DNA of 64,000 bases from Membranipora membranacea (lineage: Eukaryota; Bryozoa; Gymnolaemata; Cheilostomatida; Membraniporidae), in assembly GCA_914767715.1 (NCBI GenBank), contig OU612068.1:30132001-30196000 (forward strand). Reading direction: 5' to 3'. The notes below the pieces were generated by a model. That model had not been told where the DNA came from, did no database searches, and saw nothing but the letters and a program-made list of their open reading frames with translations. Both the position numbers and the translations under genes were made by a program. Positions 1 through 10,955 of this stretch are shown here, one piece after another. Position 1 is the stretch's first letter; the number at the start of each line of letters is the position of its first letter.

Positions 1-25
1 CGGACAAAATTTACAACAACTATTA

Positions 26-445
26 TATATTAGGGTACTTGAACCCCTAGACTTCTATCCGGCTTTTCTCACGACTGAAAATCAAGTGGAATAGCTGAAC
101 GTTTCATGTTTTTCTTGACAAAATTCTCATATTCAAAAGTAATCTGACCGCATACAATGAATTGACAAGGATTTTAATATTTTGAAAATCATTATGATAT
201 TTAGAAGGTAGTGCGATCAACTCACTGAATTGGTGTTTCCTCAGCGAAATAATCGTCTGCGGAGCGTTTGATACTCAAGTTTCTTCATTATAAGACTGCC
301 TACTCCCTTCTTATATAGAGTGTCCTAGTTCTCAGAGTATCACCGAATATATCATACTGATACTGTCACAGTTGTTGTTGCGTTGTTGCGTGCAGAGCAG
401 ATGTTCACTGGTTTTAAATGACAATTTTCAATCTTATCTGAAAAT
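26..445 (+). repeat. Partial copy of unnamed ~1.2-kb interspersed repeat (part B)
   Basis: This stretch aligns by eye with 1308-1730 and 5036-5480. Shared landmarks, in the same order, are GATCAACTCACTGAATT, TGATACTC followed by TTCTTCATTATA, a TGTCCT..TTCTTAGAGT..CACCG block and CACTGGTTTTAAATGACA. The copies are clearly diverged, with indels, so the family is not young here. No protein family is recognised in it. Confidence 0.7.
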
Positions 446-845
446 AATGAGGTAAAATCAAGCTTGGGTTTTTTTTTATTATTCCCACAACATGTCAACC
501 CAGTCTAATGTATCAGAGTACTCATATGAAGATGACGGCTACCTGTTGTGATAATCCAAGAAAATTGAGTTTGAACGAGGTTATGAGAAACTGCAAACAG
601 TTAGATGCCTTGCTAGATATAGCAAATCTCTGAGCGTCTCATTTTCATTAGCAAAACTGGACATTCCCTAGAATTTGAATTGCCTAAGCGCTATTTTTAT
701 AATTAACTTAAATGTAATGATTTCTTATAATATACTAGTGCTCGAACAAGGAGTTACTCCTTGCTATGGAGAGATGCAAGTGGGATTGATTTTAGTGATT
801 TAATTGAGTTACCTCAAAACATTCAACCCGTTAGAGAAATGTTAG

Positions 846-892
846 TCTGAGCCCCCCAACACTCTTGCCCACCGTCCGACGCCCCCCGGCTA
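846..892 (+). mobile_element. ~47-bp GC-rich micro-insertion with 7-bp target duplication
   Basis: The sequence ATGTTAG occurs on both sides (839-845 and 893-899). The two sister copies of the surrounding repeat (near 1836 and 4588) run straight from GAGAAATG to AGAACAA without this block, so they act as empty sites. The insert begins TCTGAGCCCCCC and is far more GC-rich than its surroundings. Similar blocks are seen at 1488-1525, in inverted form around 22460-22525, and at 57311-57354. Confidence 0.65.
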
Positions 893-1487
893 ATGTTAGA
901 ACAAGGTTTTCTATTTATTGTTCATAATCAGAGATTATTACAGCCAGTTTGTAATTTTACCTGCCAAAACGAATGTATGTTTTGAACTTATTTGGAATTT
1001 ACTCGTTGGAGCTCATTCATTCCTTAGAAAAAAATTCCCAATATAATAAATGACATACTGACCAACCTGCAACAATTTCTACAGGTCAGATCACAAGTCA
1101 TTGAGAGAAGAACACAACGCTCACCTTATCATTAATTAGCAGCTGTCTTTGTGTTAAAAGGACCAATGTTAGGTTCACAAGGCGCTGGCTTAGCACCCGA
1201 CATGCCAGGAGTCTTAGTAAGGACTGCGAAGTGGTTGTTCAGGCAATATTTCTCCTTTTTCTGCATCAACCTAAAACACAACATTGAATAAAAATTTAAA
1301 CAAGGAAAAATCAGAGTACTTGATCCATGCTAGACTCTGGCTTCTGTCACAACAGAAAGTCAAGTGGAATAATAAAAATGTGAATTTTATCAACAAAGTA
1401 TTTCATATTCGAAAGAAAACTGACATTGTGCAATAATTTTGCCAGTGATTTTTACATGTCTAAAATCATTATGATAGTTAGAAGGTG

Positions 1488-1525
1488 GTTAGTCTGAGCC
1501 CCGCCCGACGGCCCCCCAGCCGGGG
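1488..1525 (+). mobile_element. GC-rich micro-insertion, second copy
   Basis: GTTAGTCTGAGCC..CGACGGCCCCCC interrupts the repeat copy at the AAGGTG site; AAGGTG (1482-1487) is followed after the insert by AAGGCG (1526-1531), a probable diverged 6-bp target duplication. Copies at about 205 and 5220 read through the same site without the block. It shares the TCTGAGCC start and CGACGNCCCCCC core with 846-892. Confidence 0.55.
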
Positions 1526-1739
1526 AAGGCGATACGATCAACTCACTGAATTCGTGTTGCCTCAGAAAAATTGTTGTCAGTAGTGTTTGATACTCGTTTT
1601 TCTTCATTATACGTCTGCCTACTGCCTTCTTATATGCTGTGTCCTGGTTCTTAGAGTGTCACCGATATCATACTGCTACGGTCACAGTCGTCATTGCGCA
1701 GGAGAGCGGATGGTCACTGGTTTTAAATGACAACCTGGT

Positions 1740-2180
1740 GTTATATACAAGGAGTTGCTCCTTGCTATGAAGAGATGCATGAGGGATTGATCGAAGTGAT
1801 TCATTTGAGTTACCTCAAAACATGCAATCCATAAGAGAAATGCTAGAACAATAATTTTTTGTTCATAATAAGTGAAAATCACAGCTAGTTTATAAATAAA
1901 CACACCAAAACGTAATTTGGAATTCATTTGTTGAAGCTAATTCATTCCTTGAACTTGAACAAGAATTTCCCGGTGACATATAACGTTAATGAAAAACTGG
2001 CTATACTGCAACGATTTTTAGAGGTCAGACCACAAGCCGTTGAGAGAAGAACACAACTCTCACCTTGTCATATTGGCAGCTGTCTTTGTGATATCAGTAT
2101 CAATATTAGGTTCATGAGGCTGTCTTTGTGACCGACATACGGTACAGACGGTACACTTAAGCTTGGAATAGGGCCATGAC
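1740..2180 (+). repeat. Partial copy of unnamed repeat (part A)
   Basis: Directly follows part B of the preceding copy and matches part A of 720-1230 and 4480-4880, including GAGAAATG..AGAACAA, TTTGGAATTCA and GTTGAGAGAAGAACACAACTCTCACC. A short ORF at 1928-2131 covers its end, but the equivalent ORFs in the other copies are broken or differ, so coding potential is unproven. Confidence 0.6.
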
Positions 2181-2184
2181 TGCT

Positions 2185-4140
2185 GCCGACCGGTGCACAG
2201 TGACGGTGACAGGAATCCAAGTAAGTATATAATGCTTCAGATCACCTACAGAATTAAAGATGGAAATCACATTGTGGCATTTGTGTTTGTCTGGGTCGTC
2301 AAGCTAGGCAACGAGAAGATTTTTCTATCTAGGGCGTTAGGTGCTGCTTTGTGTGCAAAGCTATATTTTTATCTTACTTACATAATTTTGCTGAGGAATT
2401 TTTTGTGAGGAACGGAGTTGTCAAGTTGCTCCTTTGCAGTGCCAGATTTATTCAGAACATTAACAGAACAGTAAACTTCTTTCCCTTATGCATATCGGCA
2501 ACCAGTTTCCAATATCTTCTTCACAGCAGATTTCGGTGTTTCTGATTCCGGCTACAAGATGCCATGATATGACATATAATTTGAGATGTTTTATGGATAA
2601 AATATATTTTAAACGATAACACGGGCACAAGAAATACCTTTTACAGTAAAAACAGAGGACCTTCACTCAAGCAGTGAATAAAGTTGTTTGAGGCTCCGAG
2701 TAGACTTATTGATATCAGCGCTCCACTCGTAAGAATCTGTAAGAAATCCTACCATGTAGATTCTTTTCTTTCGCAAGCTTGTCCGTCTCATAATGGACTA
2801 GCACCAGTAAGTAAATCGGAAGCTGATACCGGTGCCAATTACCCACAAGTTTTCAGCATTATGCGTCTTCTGAGATACGTAATGATGTGCTGAAAAAAAA
2901 TAAAACAATATGGTTAGTAAAACTTCAGGCACATAAGATATATAGGCTTAGCTTGAGAATTATCCCAGCAATATTTTTTATAATTTAATTTGGAAATTAT
3001 ATCGTCCTGGTGAGCAGGTAACAGACTTAAAAAACTTAAAAATTCTTCATTGTGTAAGACACACCAGCCAGAGTGCATAGATATTTTTATGATTTTGGAT
3101 CAAAATAAGGAGAAGAATAATCGCAATGAAATTTTGGAGTTTGAAAGACATAATTTTGTGGGGGGGGGGGTGTAGATCTTTGCTATATTTCTCTATCACG
3201 CTTGATACTAGATGAATAGAAAACAAGGATGCACAGCACGAGTCAGTAATATTCACTGTGTCAAAGCTCAAATCAGCTAGCCCTCAGTACAAAGAACAAA
3301 CTGCCTGAATGGGTGAGCGGTTAAGATCTAAACGGGCTTGAAGCGGGAAGTGGGAGGGAAGTACAATTCCGAACTGCAGGTCTCTATGAAGTCACCGCAC
3401 GATCTCTGTTCATGGAGGCGCACACAATTTACTAGTGCGAACCAATAGGGATCACTCAGTTCTATCTAGCTTGATCTCAAAATCCACATGGGAACCCAGC
3501 AAGTATCATACCATTTTAGAGCTGGGTGATTAACATCATTTTGTGCCTGCTGCCTTCCTTGGAAGTGGTGGTCATTCACATGTGGCAATTTCACATCCAG
3601 AATCGAATCCAGCTTCTCCGTTATCGCCTCTGTTGGCATAGAACCAACCGTCGGCAGCATGATATATCAGATACTCGGTGGAGGCGTCGCCAGCTGAGGC
3701 TGTGCAATTGGCGGCAATTACTCATGTGTTGTCCACAAGCTTATACAAGTGAAAATACTGCATTCTGCATGACTTACCCAAGATCTGAATTACTGCGCTG
3801 TCAAAATAATAACAACAATGATAAGTAAATCTGCTGATGCTTTGGATATTTCTAGCTAAGCTTCAAAATGATCAAAGTTTTTTGCAAACACATTTCGTAA
3901 TCCTTCAACTGTTTATGATGTTTCAGGCGCTTGAATACTCCCTTCTTGAAAAACCGTTGTAAATTAACGGGTTTGTGTTTGATCATGGCATCATAAGATT
4001 TGATTACGAACACGCTGAAGATGATACTGTCTTACCTTAGTATACCAAGAGCAAGAGTTGACAGTATGGCCATCCAATAAATAGTCCAGTTTTGCTAAGC
4101 TCATGTTGGTTAATATCAGAGACAGCCATGCAAAGCCATG
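2185..4140. other. Intergenic, nothing recognised
   Basis: Only short open frames lacking any family resemblance. There is a run of ten G at about 3161-3170. No RNA gene, splice pattern or terminal inverted repeat was found. Confidence 0.5.
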
Positions 4141-4149
4141 CAAGCCATG

Positions 4150-5480
4150 CAATACCTGTTGTGATAATCCTACAAAATTGAATTCAAATGAGGGTGAGAG
4201 AAATTGCAAACAGTCAAAAATCTTGCTGGAAATAACACATCTCTGAGTATAAACCTGTCTAATTTTCATTAGCAAAAACTGGACAGTCCCTGACAATTGA
4301 ATTAGACGTTTGGTTGAACTTTCCTTACTTTTTTTAAGATATAGGGATATCCAAGCAATGAACTAGTTCATTGGTCCAAGAGTAGCTGTACATATCAGCC
4401 GCTCACATCAGTGGACACTAACAGAAATTCTCATCCACCTAACCACCATTTATATAATAAACTTAATTGTGATGATTACTGATATTATACTGGTGCTATG
4501 AACAACTTGCTATGAAGAGGTGTATCGAGGGAATGATTTTAGTGAGTGAGTGAGTTACATCTAAACATTCATACCATAAGAGAAATGTGAGAACAAGCTT
4601 TACTATTTATTGTTCACAATTAGTGATAATTATTACAGCCAGTTCATAGTCCAAAAAGACTGGATATTTTAAAGAAATTTGGAATTCACTCCTTGGAGTT
4701 AAATCACTTCTTGAAGAATTATTTCCCAGTAACATAAATGACAGACTAACTTTTTGCAGGTCAGATTGCAAGTCGTTGAGAGAAAAACAAAACTCTCACC
4801 TTGTCATATTGGTAGCCGTCTTTGTGTTATCAATCTCAGTGTTAGGTTTATGAAGCTGTCTCTGTTCCTGACATACAGTACTTGTAGTTGGAACCGTGGA
4901 GTGTTGATTCAGGTAATATTACCCTATTTTCTGTTTGATGGGCTTTTATTGGTACTTGTTGGTACAGAGCATATCACCCCTCAATCTTCCTTGTTATGGA
5001 CTGGATCAACCTAAAACAAAATGACTAGCGCAATTAATCAGGCCCAGGGTACCTGATCCACCCTAGACTCCTATCTGGCTTCTGTCACGACAATAAATCA
5101 AGTGGAAAATGTGACCACTTCATATTTTTTCATAAGTTTTCATATTCAAACAATAACTCACACCATACAATGATTTTGACAAGGATATTTTTGGGTTGAA
5201 AAACACTATGATATTTAGAAGGTGATGCGATCAACTCACTGAATTGGTGTTGCCTTAGCAGAAAAATAGTCTGCGTAGTGTTTGCCGACTCCCTTCTTCT
5301 ATGGTGAGCATTGATATGAATATATCTCAGCGAAGGTGTGTCCTGATTCTTAGAGTGTCACTGTTATCATGCCGCTACTGTCCTCCTGTGTACTTGTACA
5401 GGTGTTATATTAGCGGTGGAGGGCAGATTGATCACTGGTTTTCAATGGAAGTATTCAATCATAGCTGAAAATAAAAAAGA
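4150..5480 (+). repeat. Second near-complete copy of unnamed ~1.2-kb repeat (C-A-B)
   Basis: Blocks C (4150-4310), A (4480-4880) and B (5036-5480) follow in the same order as at 535-1730. This copy lacks both GC-rich micro-insertions and carries about 100 bp of extra sequence between A and B. Order and spacing support one ancestral unit rather than chance similarity. Confidence 0.65.
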
Positions 5481-5484
5481 GACA

Positions 5485-7025
5485 AAATTAAGATTGCTAT
5501 TTATCATGAACATAAAGAATACTGTGATGAATAATTCAAAATCAGCCTCACAGTAACATTTCTATGGTAACTCCAAACCTAACTCCTAACTAGTTTTTAC
5601 AACAGGGTTTAAAGTCAGCCTGTTTAGTCAATCAAGTTAACTGCTACCTCTCACTGACGCTAACAAATACAGCAAACGCTCAGTGGTTCACATTTTGTGC
5701 TACAGTTTTGAAAATAAGCAGTCAAGAAATGCAACACAACTAACCTCCACATAAAGAATCAAAATCCTGTGCAGTGTATTAGGATCACTCTTAAATTAAG
5801 CAGGTCTCTGGTCCTCGATAATTCCAACAGAGTAGCATCGAATCTATCTTTGTAAATGAAGATAAACTTTTGAAAAAGGCAATTTAGCTGTCCGCCCATC
5901 GGATACATTATATAGAAGCTACAGCCATGCATTGCCGACTAATAGGAAAGCTAAATGTGAGCTGCTATGAATAGTTTACAAGGAGAAAGCCATAGATCAT
6001 CTTTATTATCTTTCAGCTTGTTTTGAGCAAAGGATTGCCTCAGCTGTCCATTTAATCAGCTTATTGAAATTTTCAAATAATGAAAACTAATGAGTACGTT
6101 ATTTTGTGACACATATTGACATCTATCAATATTGAAGATCCGAGGTTTTGAAAAATGTTTGCGGTTTTGGCTACAATGACAATAATTTTTTATGGAAAAA
6201 AGGTCAGACACCCCTTTCTCGACCCATCTGCTGGCCTCTACGAATGTCACATCACTTTCACTTTGATAATGTTAGAGTTAAGTTGACACTAGCTCTATTC
6301 ATAATACAGCCCTGATCAAGTTAACAAGTGTGCAGTAAGATAATTGGCTTTATTTAGTTATCACGGAACGCATGTCCTATCATACATTAAAATGATGTGG
6401 TTATTGGAAAATACAAAATCAACGACCTATAAAAATGGTATTGACATATTCTATAATAAACAAGAGGATTTTATAATTTAAGTAAACTCCAGGACTGTTA
6501 GCGAAGCTCAATATTGCGGAAGAATATTCCAATGTAATATTAAATTGATATAAAAATATTTTCTGTGTATTACCAAAAGAGTATTGCCAATAGTTAATCA
6601 GCTCGATTCACATCTGAGGCTGAGCAAATCACAAAATATATCAGATCAGCACCTTTAGCTGGGTACCCCAAATTCAAGATCCATGTTAAAAGTGTAAAAG
6701 CTTATTTTCGAGCATTTATCTTTTTCTTAGTATTTATCTAGTAGAAGTCTTTGTATTTCGAATTCGAAACAGGAATCACAAGAGGGGTTTCACGAAATTT
6801 CACCCTCAAAAAACGTTTTTCTAAAGTCAGCCTTTCAGTACATATGTAAGGTTGTTGTAAAAGTTGTCAATATTTGAAGCTGATATTTTGGATATCTCAT
6901 CCTCATAAATTGACTTTTCATAAAAAATAAATGATCACACATCTAGAACGCAGATGCCAACAACGCAATGGTGTGATAAGAATTATATGAAAACCTGTGC
7001 GATCTGATTGCTGAAAGAAAGTTCA
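5485..7025. other. Intergenic AT-rich DNA, nothing recognised
   Basis: No ORF with family resemblance on either strand, no clear repeat boundary and no RNA gene were seen. Confidence 0.5.
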
Positions 7026-7035
7026 ACGAAGAATA

Positions 7036-7103
7036 GCTTTGTTCGGGGGAGGGCGGGTTGCCACCCACCCACCCCCGAACAAAGCTTGTCAAGACAGGCT
7101 AAG
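7036..7103 (-). repeat. Hairpin-forming copy of a short GCCTGTCTTGACAAGC family
   Basis: AGCTTTGTTCGGGGG and CCCCCGAACAAAGCT form inverted arms around a G/C-rich loop, followed by TTGTCAAGACAGGC. Read on the minus strand the element starts GCCTGTCTTGACAAGC. Related starts occur near 15885, 19035 and 44502. It looks like a very small non-autonomous insertion family; no target duplication was identified. Confidence 0.5.
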
Positions 7104-7739
7104 TAACTCCTTGCTAATACTATAATCAAGAAGTTGAATTCAAAATTGCCTCAACTTTGACATACGTCCTCAGTCCAAGCTGGCTAGTTCCTATTGAACC
7201 GTACAGCAAACGCAGCCAATTGGTACAGTGCAGGCATATATAGCATGGCTTCCTCATAATATGTATTCGCAAATGCTGCATGTTGAGAGTATCAAGCCCT
7301 CTCCCTCTCAGACCAATGAACTAAGGTTTAGCTCATTGCTCAGACATTGAATTGAGTTCAGTGCTCTCAGAAGATTACCCTTATCACTCAATAGTTGGGT
7401 AACATGTGCAAATCACATGGCAACTTGGGCATTTAATTTGACATAAGCTCCGCCTATTAATTGGGGCTACTAGCTTATCGGTTATAAATAACAGCAAATA
7501 GAAATAAACTTGTATCGATGTCTATGTAACCACATGACATGAATATTATTTATTTGAATTTGCAAGTGTCAACTCAAAAATCTCATTTTTAATGATTTTT
7601 GCTTGATATTGATCAATGAGCAACTCCTTGATATTGATCAATGATATGATATGGCATATTGAAGGTAAGAGAATGATTTCATAACAATGGTTACTCATAC
7701 TTTTGAGTAGCAACAGGGTACATACATGACATACATGGC

Positions 7740-8110
7740 AATCACATGGACTGGAGCTCCATCATGGGCCCTGCCTGGGACTTGCATCATGGGCCCCTGG
7801 GACTTAATATCTTTACTTTGCCAATGTCCAGTATCAACCACTGGACATTGGCAAAGTAAAGACATGTTAGTCCTGGCCAGGGGCCCATGACTTGCATGCC
7901 TTTGTATCTGGCAAAGTAAAGGCATGTTGTTAGTCCCAGGCCAGGGGCCCTTGTCAGAGCTCCTTGACTGATGAGGCTGCTTCACTGATTTCCCATCATT
8001 TGCATTAGACTACTGTACTAGTTAGGTACCCAAAATTGTTGTCCCAAACATTCCAATCTTCCCAATACAGTACAGATATGGGCCCCTGGTAAAGACATGT
8101 AAGTCCAAGG
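7740..8110. repeat. Inverted and direct repeats of a TGGACATTGGCAAAGTA block
   Basis: CTTTACTTTGCCAATGTCCAG and its reverse complement lie on each side of a seven-base spacer near 7835, making a long hairpin. Variants of TGGCAAAGTAAAG..AGTCC..CCAGGGGCCC recur several times up to 8110. A related block is found at about 31250-31300 inside an open minus-strand frame. Confidence 0.5.
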
Positions 8111-8139
8111 GGTCCATGAGCACAGACTAGTAACAACCA

Positions 8140-8564
8140 TTGGCCTTGGGTATGATAAAACGCGCACTACATAATGCCCCTGGTTCCGCTCGTCTCTTTG
8201 CCTACACAAGCCTATGTAGACCGCATGTTGAATATGCAGCTTCTGTTTGGGATACCTCAGTAGATTATCTGTTTAATGACATTGAGAAGGTGCAACACAA
8301 TGCCATAAGATTCATATCAACCCTCAAAGGGAGGGATAGTGTGACAGCAGCTCGTGAGAAGTAAGAACTAGAAACCCTAGCAGATAGACGAAGAAAAATA
8401 AGACCTGCGCTATTGCTTCCCCGTTTGTCCCATGAGGAAAAAGACGAATCGCTCACATCTGCTTACGATGAACTTATAAACGATATACCCACTAACGCTG
8501 TAATATCCGGAGCAGTGTCTCTGGAAGATCCTCCTATGATATATGCTAAGATATAAGTGTACTT
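8140..8564 (+). pseudogene. LINE reverse transcriptase 3' fragment
   Basis: The translation has the conserved C-terminal portion of a non-LTR (CR1/L2/Jockey-like) reverse transcriptase: a LFAYTSLCRPHVEYAASVWD-type segment followed by IEKVQHNAIRFI. The frame stops at a TAA near 8362 and continues in the same frame with ADRRRKIRPALLLPRL-like sequence to about 8555. There is no upstream catalytic RT domain, so this is a 5'-truncated, inactive insertion. The LINE at 19740-21640 is a separate insertion on the opposite strand. Confidence 0.75.
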
Positions 8565-8569
8565 TAACA

Positions 8570-10950
8570 CTTTCTTTCCAAAGACAGTTTGTGAAACCAA
8601 AGCTAAGCTAGGGTCGCAGTGATGACCTCTAACTTATAATACCACTATGCAAAATAGTCGCAAGACAAAAGATTTGAATAACATGCTGGCTAAGGATTGA
8701 CATTAATGAGCTGAGAAATCTACAAACAGTACCCCTAGCATGTATTGCTTACAGATAGCTCACTCATTAATGGAAAGATATGCATTCTGAGTGAAAGATT
8801 TAACAACAAGTTATTTTAATTCAAAGCAAACGCGATAGCAACAATTTTGTTCAGAAATGCATTGCTCATTCTCATTGAAATACCCCTGACGGGCAGACAA
8901 ATGGTGCAGACTCTGGGATGTGTGATTAATGCAGTTTTCTGCTCTTTCTTACCTATCATGCCCTAATTAACGTGATATATTGCCTTCTCTGTTTATCAGG
9001 ATCTACATGTCCCATAAAAACTCCTTCACTGACACGTCGGTAGTGGCCTGTACTAAGATTTCATATCGCAATTTTTTTAAATTACATGTTTCCTACTATA
9101 AAAATTGCCACTACATGAACGGAAATACATAAAAGCAGCAATGGGCAAAATTATGCAAAAAATCAGGGTATGCAAAAACATGATGAGAATCTGTGCAATA
9201 TTACGTAAGTACATTGTGTATAACACAGGTTCACTTATTTTGGATGATTGTTGAGCTTTGAGGGAGAAATGTTTATCGTATTTATCATCAACCGCCAGGA
9301 TCAAAACCTTTGGAATATCCTCCAGTTTTATGTCAGCTAGTGTGTACAACGTCTTGTTTCACCCGTTTTCGGGTTTTATGGAGTGAGAAGAGTGCATGTC
9401 GTAGACCAAATAAAGCTAGTCTAGCCACAAAAAATCCAAATTTCCCAAGATGTAAAGCCTTAATCAATAATCGCTCTGATGTAAATTGAGATCGTCTCCC
9501 GCTGTTCCTCGTGCTGACAACTAATTTGAACAGCTTTCAGAATTTCAGAATCTTGGTGTGGAAGTTTTGTCCAAAATAAGTGAAAATTTGAGATTTCATT
9601 TGTTACAGTTGTGACAACCATATGAAATCATCTATGAGTCCTCAGATTTGGTCAGTTCAGCTTAAACATTCTGCCTAATGTTATATATTGTATCGCCATA
9701 AAATTACCATGTACAAGCAAAAATGCAATAATGCAAGAATAGAACCAATATGTGGTAGTCCATTGGGTTTTTCATTTAGAACGAGTGGATAGTTTTTGAA
9801 GCAAAAATCACTATCACTTCACTCAAAATTATAGATTATTTGATCATTCAATTAGACAAATTTGACCCATATCAGAATGCATATAGTTCGATCAATGAGT
9901 GTGGGATTTGTGAGCGAGACCCTAGCAGGTCGGATAGTGATTTTGTGGTATTTCATTTTCTTAGGCTGGATGTATTAAGTAGTTATCACTCTATGTTTAT
10001 AGTAAAGGCAACTCCCGATTTATATATGGATGTGACATACATGTACATACTATACTCTACATGTGTATGATGTTGCATGTCTCTAATATCCATCTGTGCT
10101 TTGGACGACTGAAGGCATAGTTTCATATAATAATGTTTGGAAAAGGTTTCTAAATAAATACTAAGGAGCATCATCAGATCTTTGGTCCCATATGGAACGA
10201 GCAGGCAGCCAATGCAACCCTGCTCTACATGCAAACTTACTAACTCTCATTCCTTCATTTATTTTATATATGCTTTGGTTTGCCACTCAGTATCATTTTT
10301 TGCCACTTTTGCTCCTAAATTAATATTTCAAGTTCACTTATATAATCTTAAGTGGCCTGTGCCTTATTACTGTAATGTATCAAAACCATGAGAGATGAAG
10401 TCTCGTGATGCCTGCTGGTACTTAGATAATGCTCCATCAGATAACTATTATTATAGCACACCCAACGCCAACATTATACAATGTGAGATATGATAACGGT
10501 GGTCAACCATTGGGACACAATTTCGTCAGTTGGCCTTGACTCCAGTGTCACATTGTAGAACTGATTCACAATATGTCACCTGACTCACTGACTCAGCTAT
10601 GTTTTTATTATACTGTGAGCATTCATCTGCTCCTAAACTTATTGCATTGTATACTGAGAGGTGAGTGTTTATTTTGTTGGTAAACTGGTGTTCCCCACTA
10701 TTTTCCCCTTGCCCTCCCTGCCCTTGTTTACAATGCTTACTGTCAAGAAAGAAAGAAATTTCAATTTTCTTGTTCTCATTTTTTCTATAATCTAGTAATT
10801 TGTAAATGCAACAAGGATAAACTTGGTTATATACCACACATACACGTTAGCGGCTGATTATGATTTATGATTATGATTTTTTATTTTTCAGATAGTTTAC
10901 TCTCTGATATCTGAGATCTGGACATTCTGCATTAGTGGCGACACAAGACA
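8570..10950. other. Intergenic region upstream of the transporter gene
   Basis: Short unrelated frames only. No family is recognised. The final ~100 bp before 10956 should hold the transporter promoter/5'UTR, but no core promoter motif stands out. Confidence 0.4.
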
Positions 10951-10955
10951 AAGCC

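Larger units (their letters stand above)
535..1730 (+). repeat. Near-complete copy of unnamed ~1.2-kb repeat (parts C-A-B)
   Basis: The segment carries three sub-blocks in the order seen again at 4150-5480: C (about 535-700, CCTGTTGTGATAATCC to the AAAACTGGACA block), A (about 720-1230, the CTTGCTATG..GAGATGCA block to the GTTGAGAGAAGAACACAA-like block) and B (about 1308-1730). Two small GC-rich inserts (846-892 and 1488-1525) interrupt this copy and are missing from the sister copies. Possible remnants of a short ORF around the A/B junction are broken by stops. It may be a tandemly duplicated non-coding unit or a dead mobile element; I cannot name it. Confidence 0.65.

Noticed and set aside
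3526-3828. 100-codon ORF
   Set aside because: No family resemblance, splice context or codon pattern to support it.
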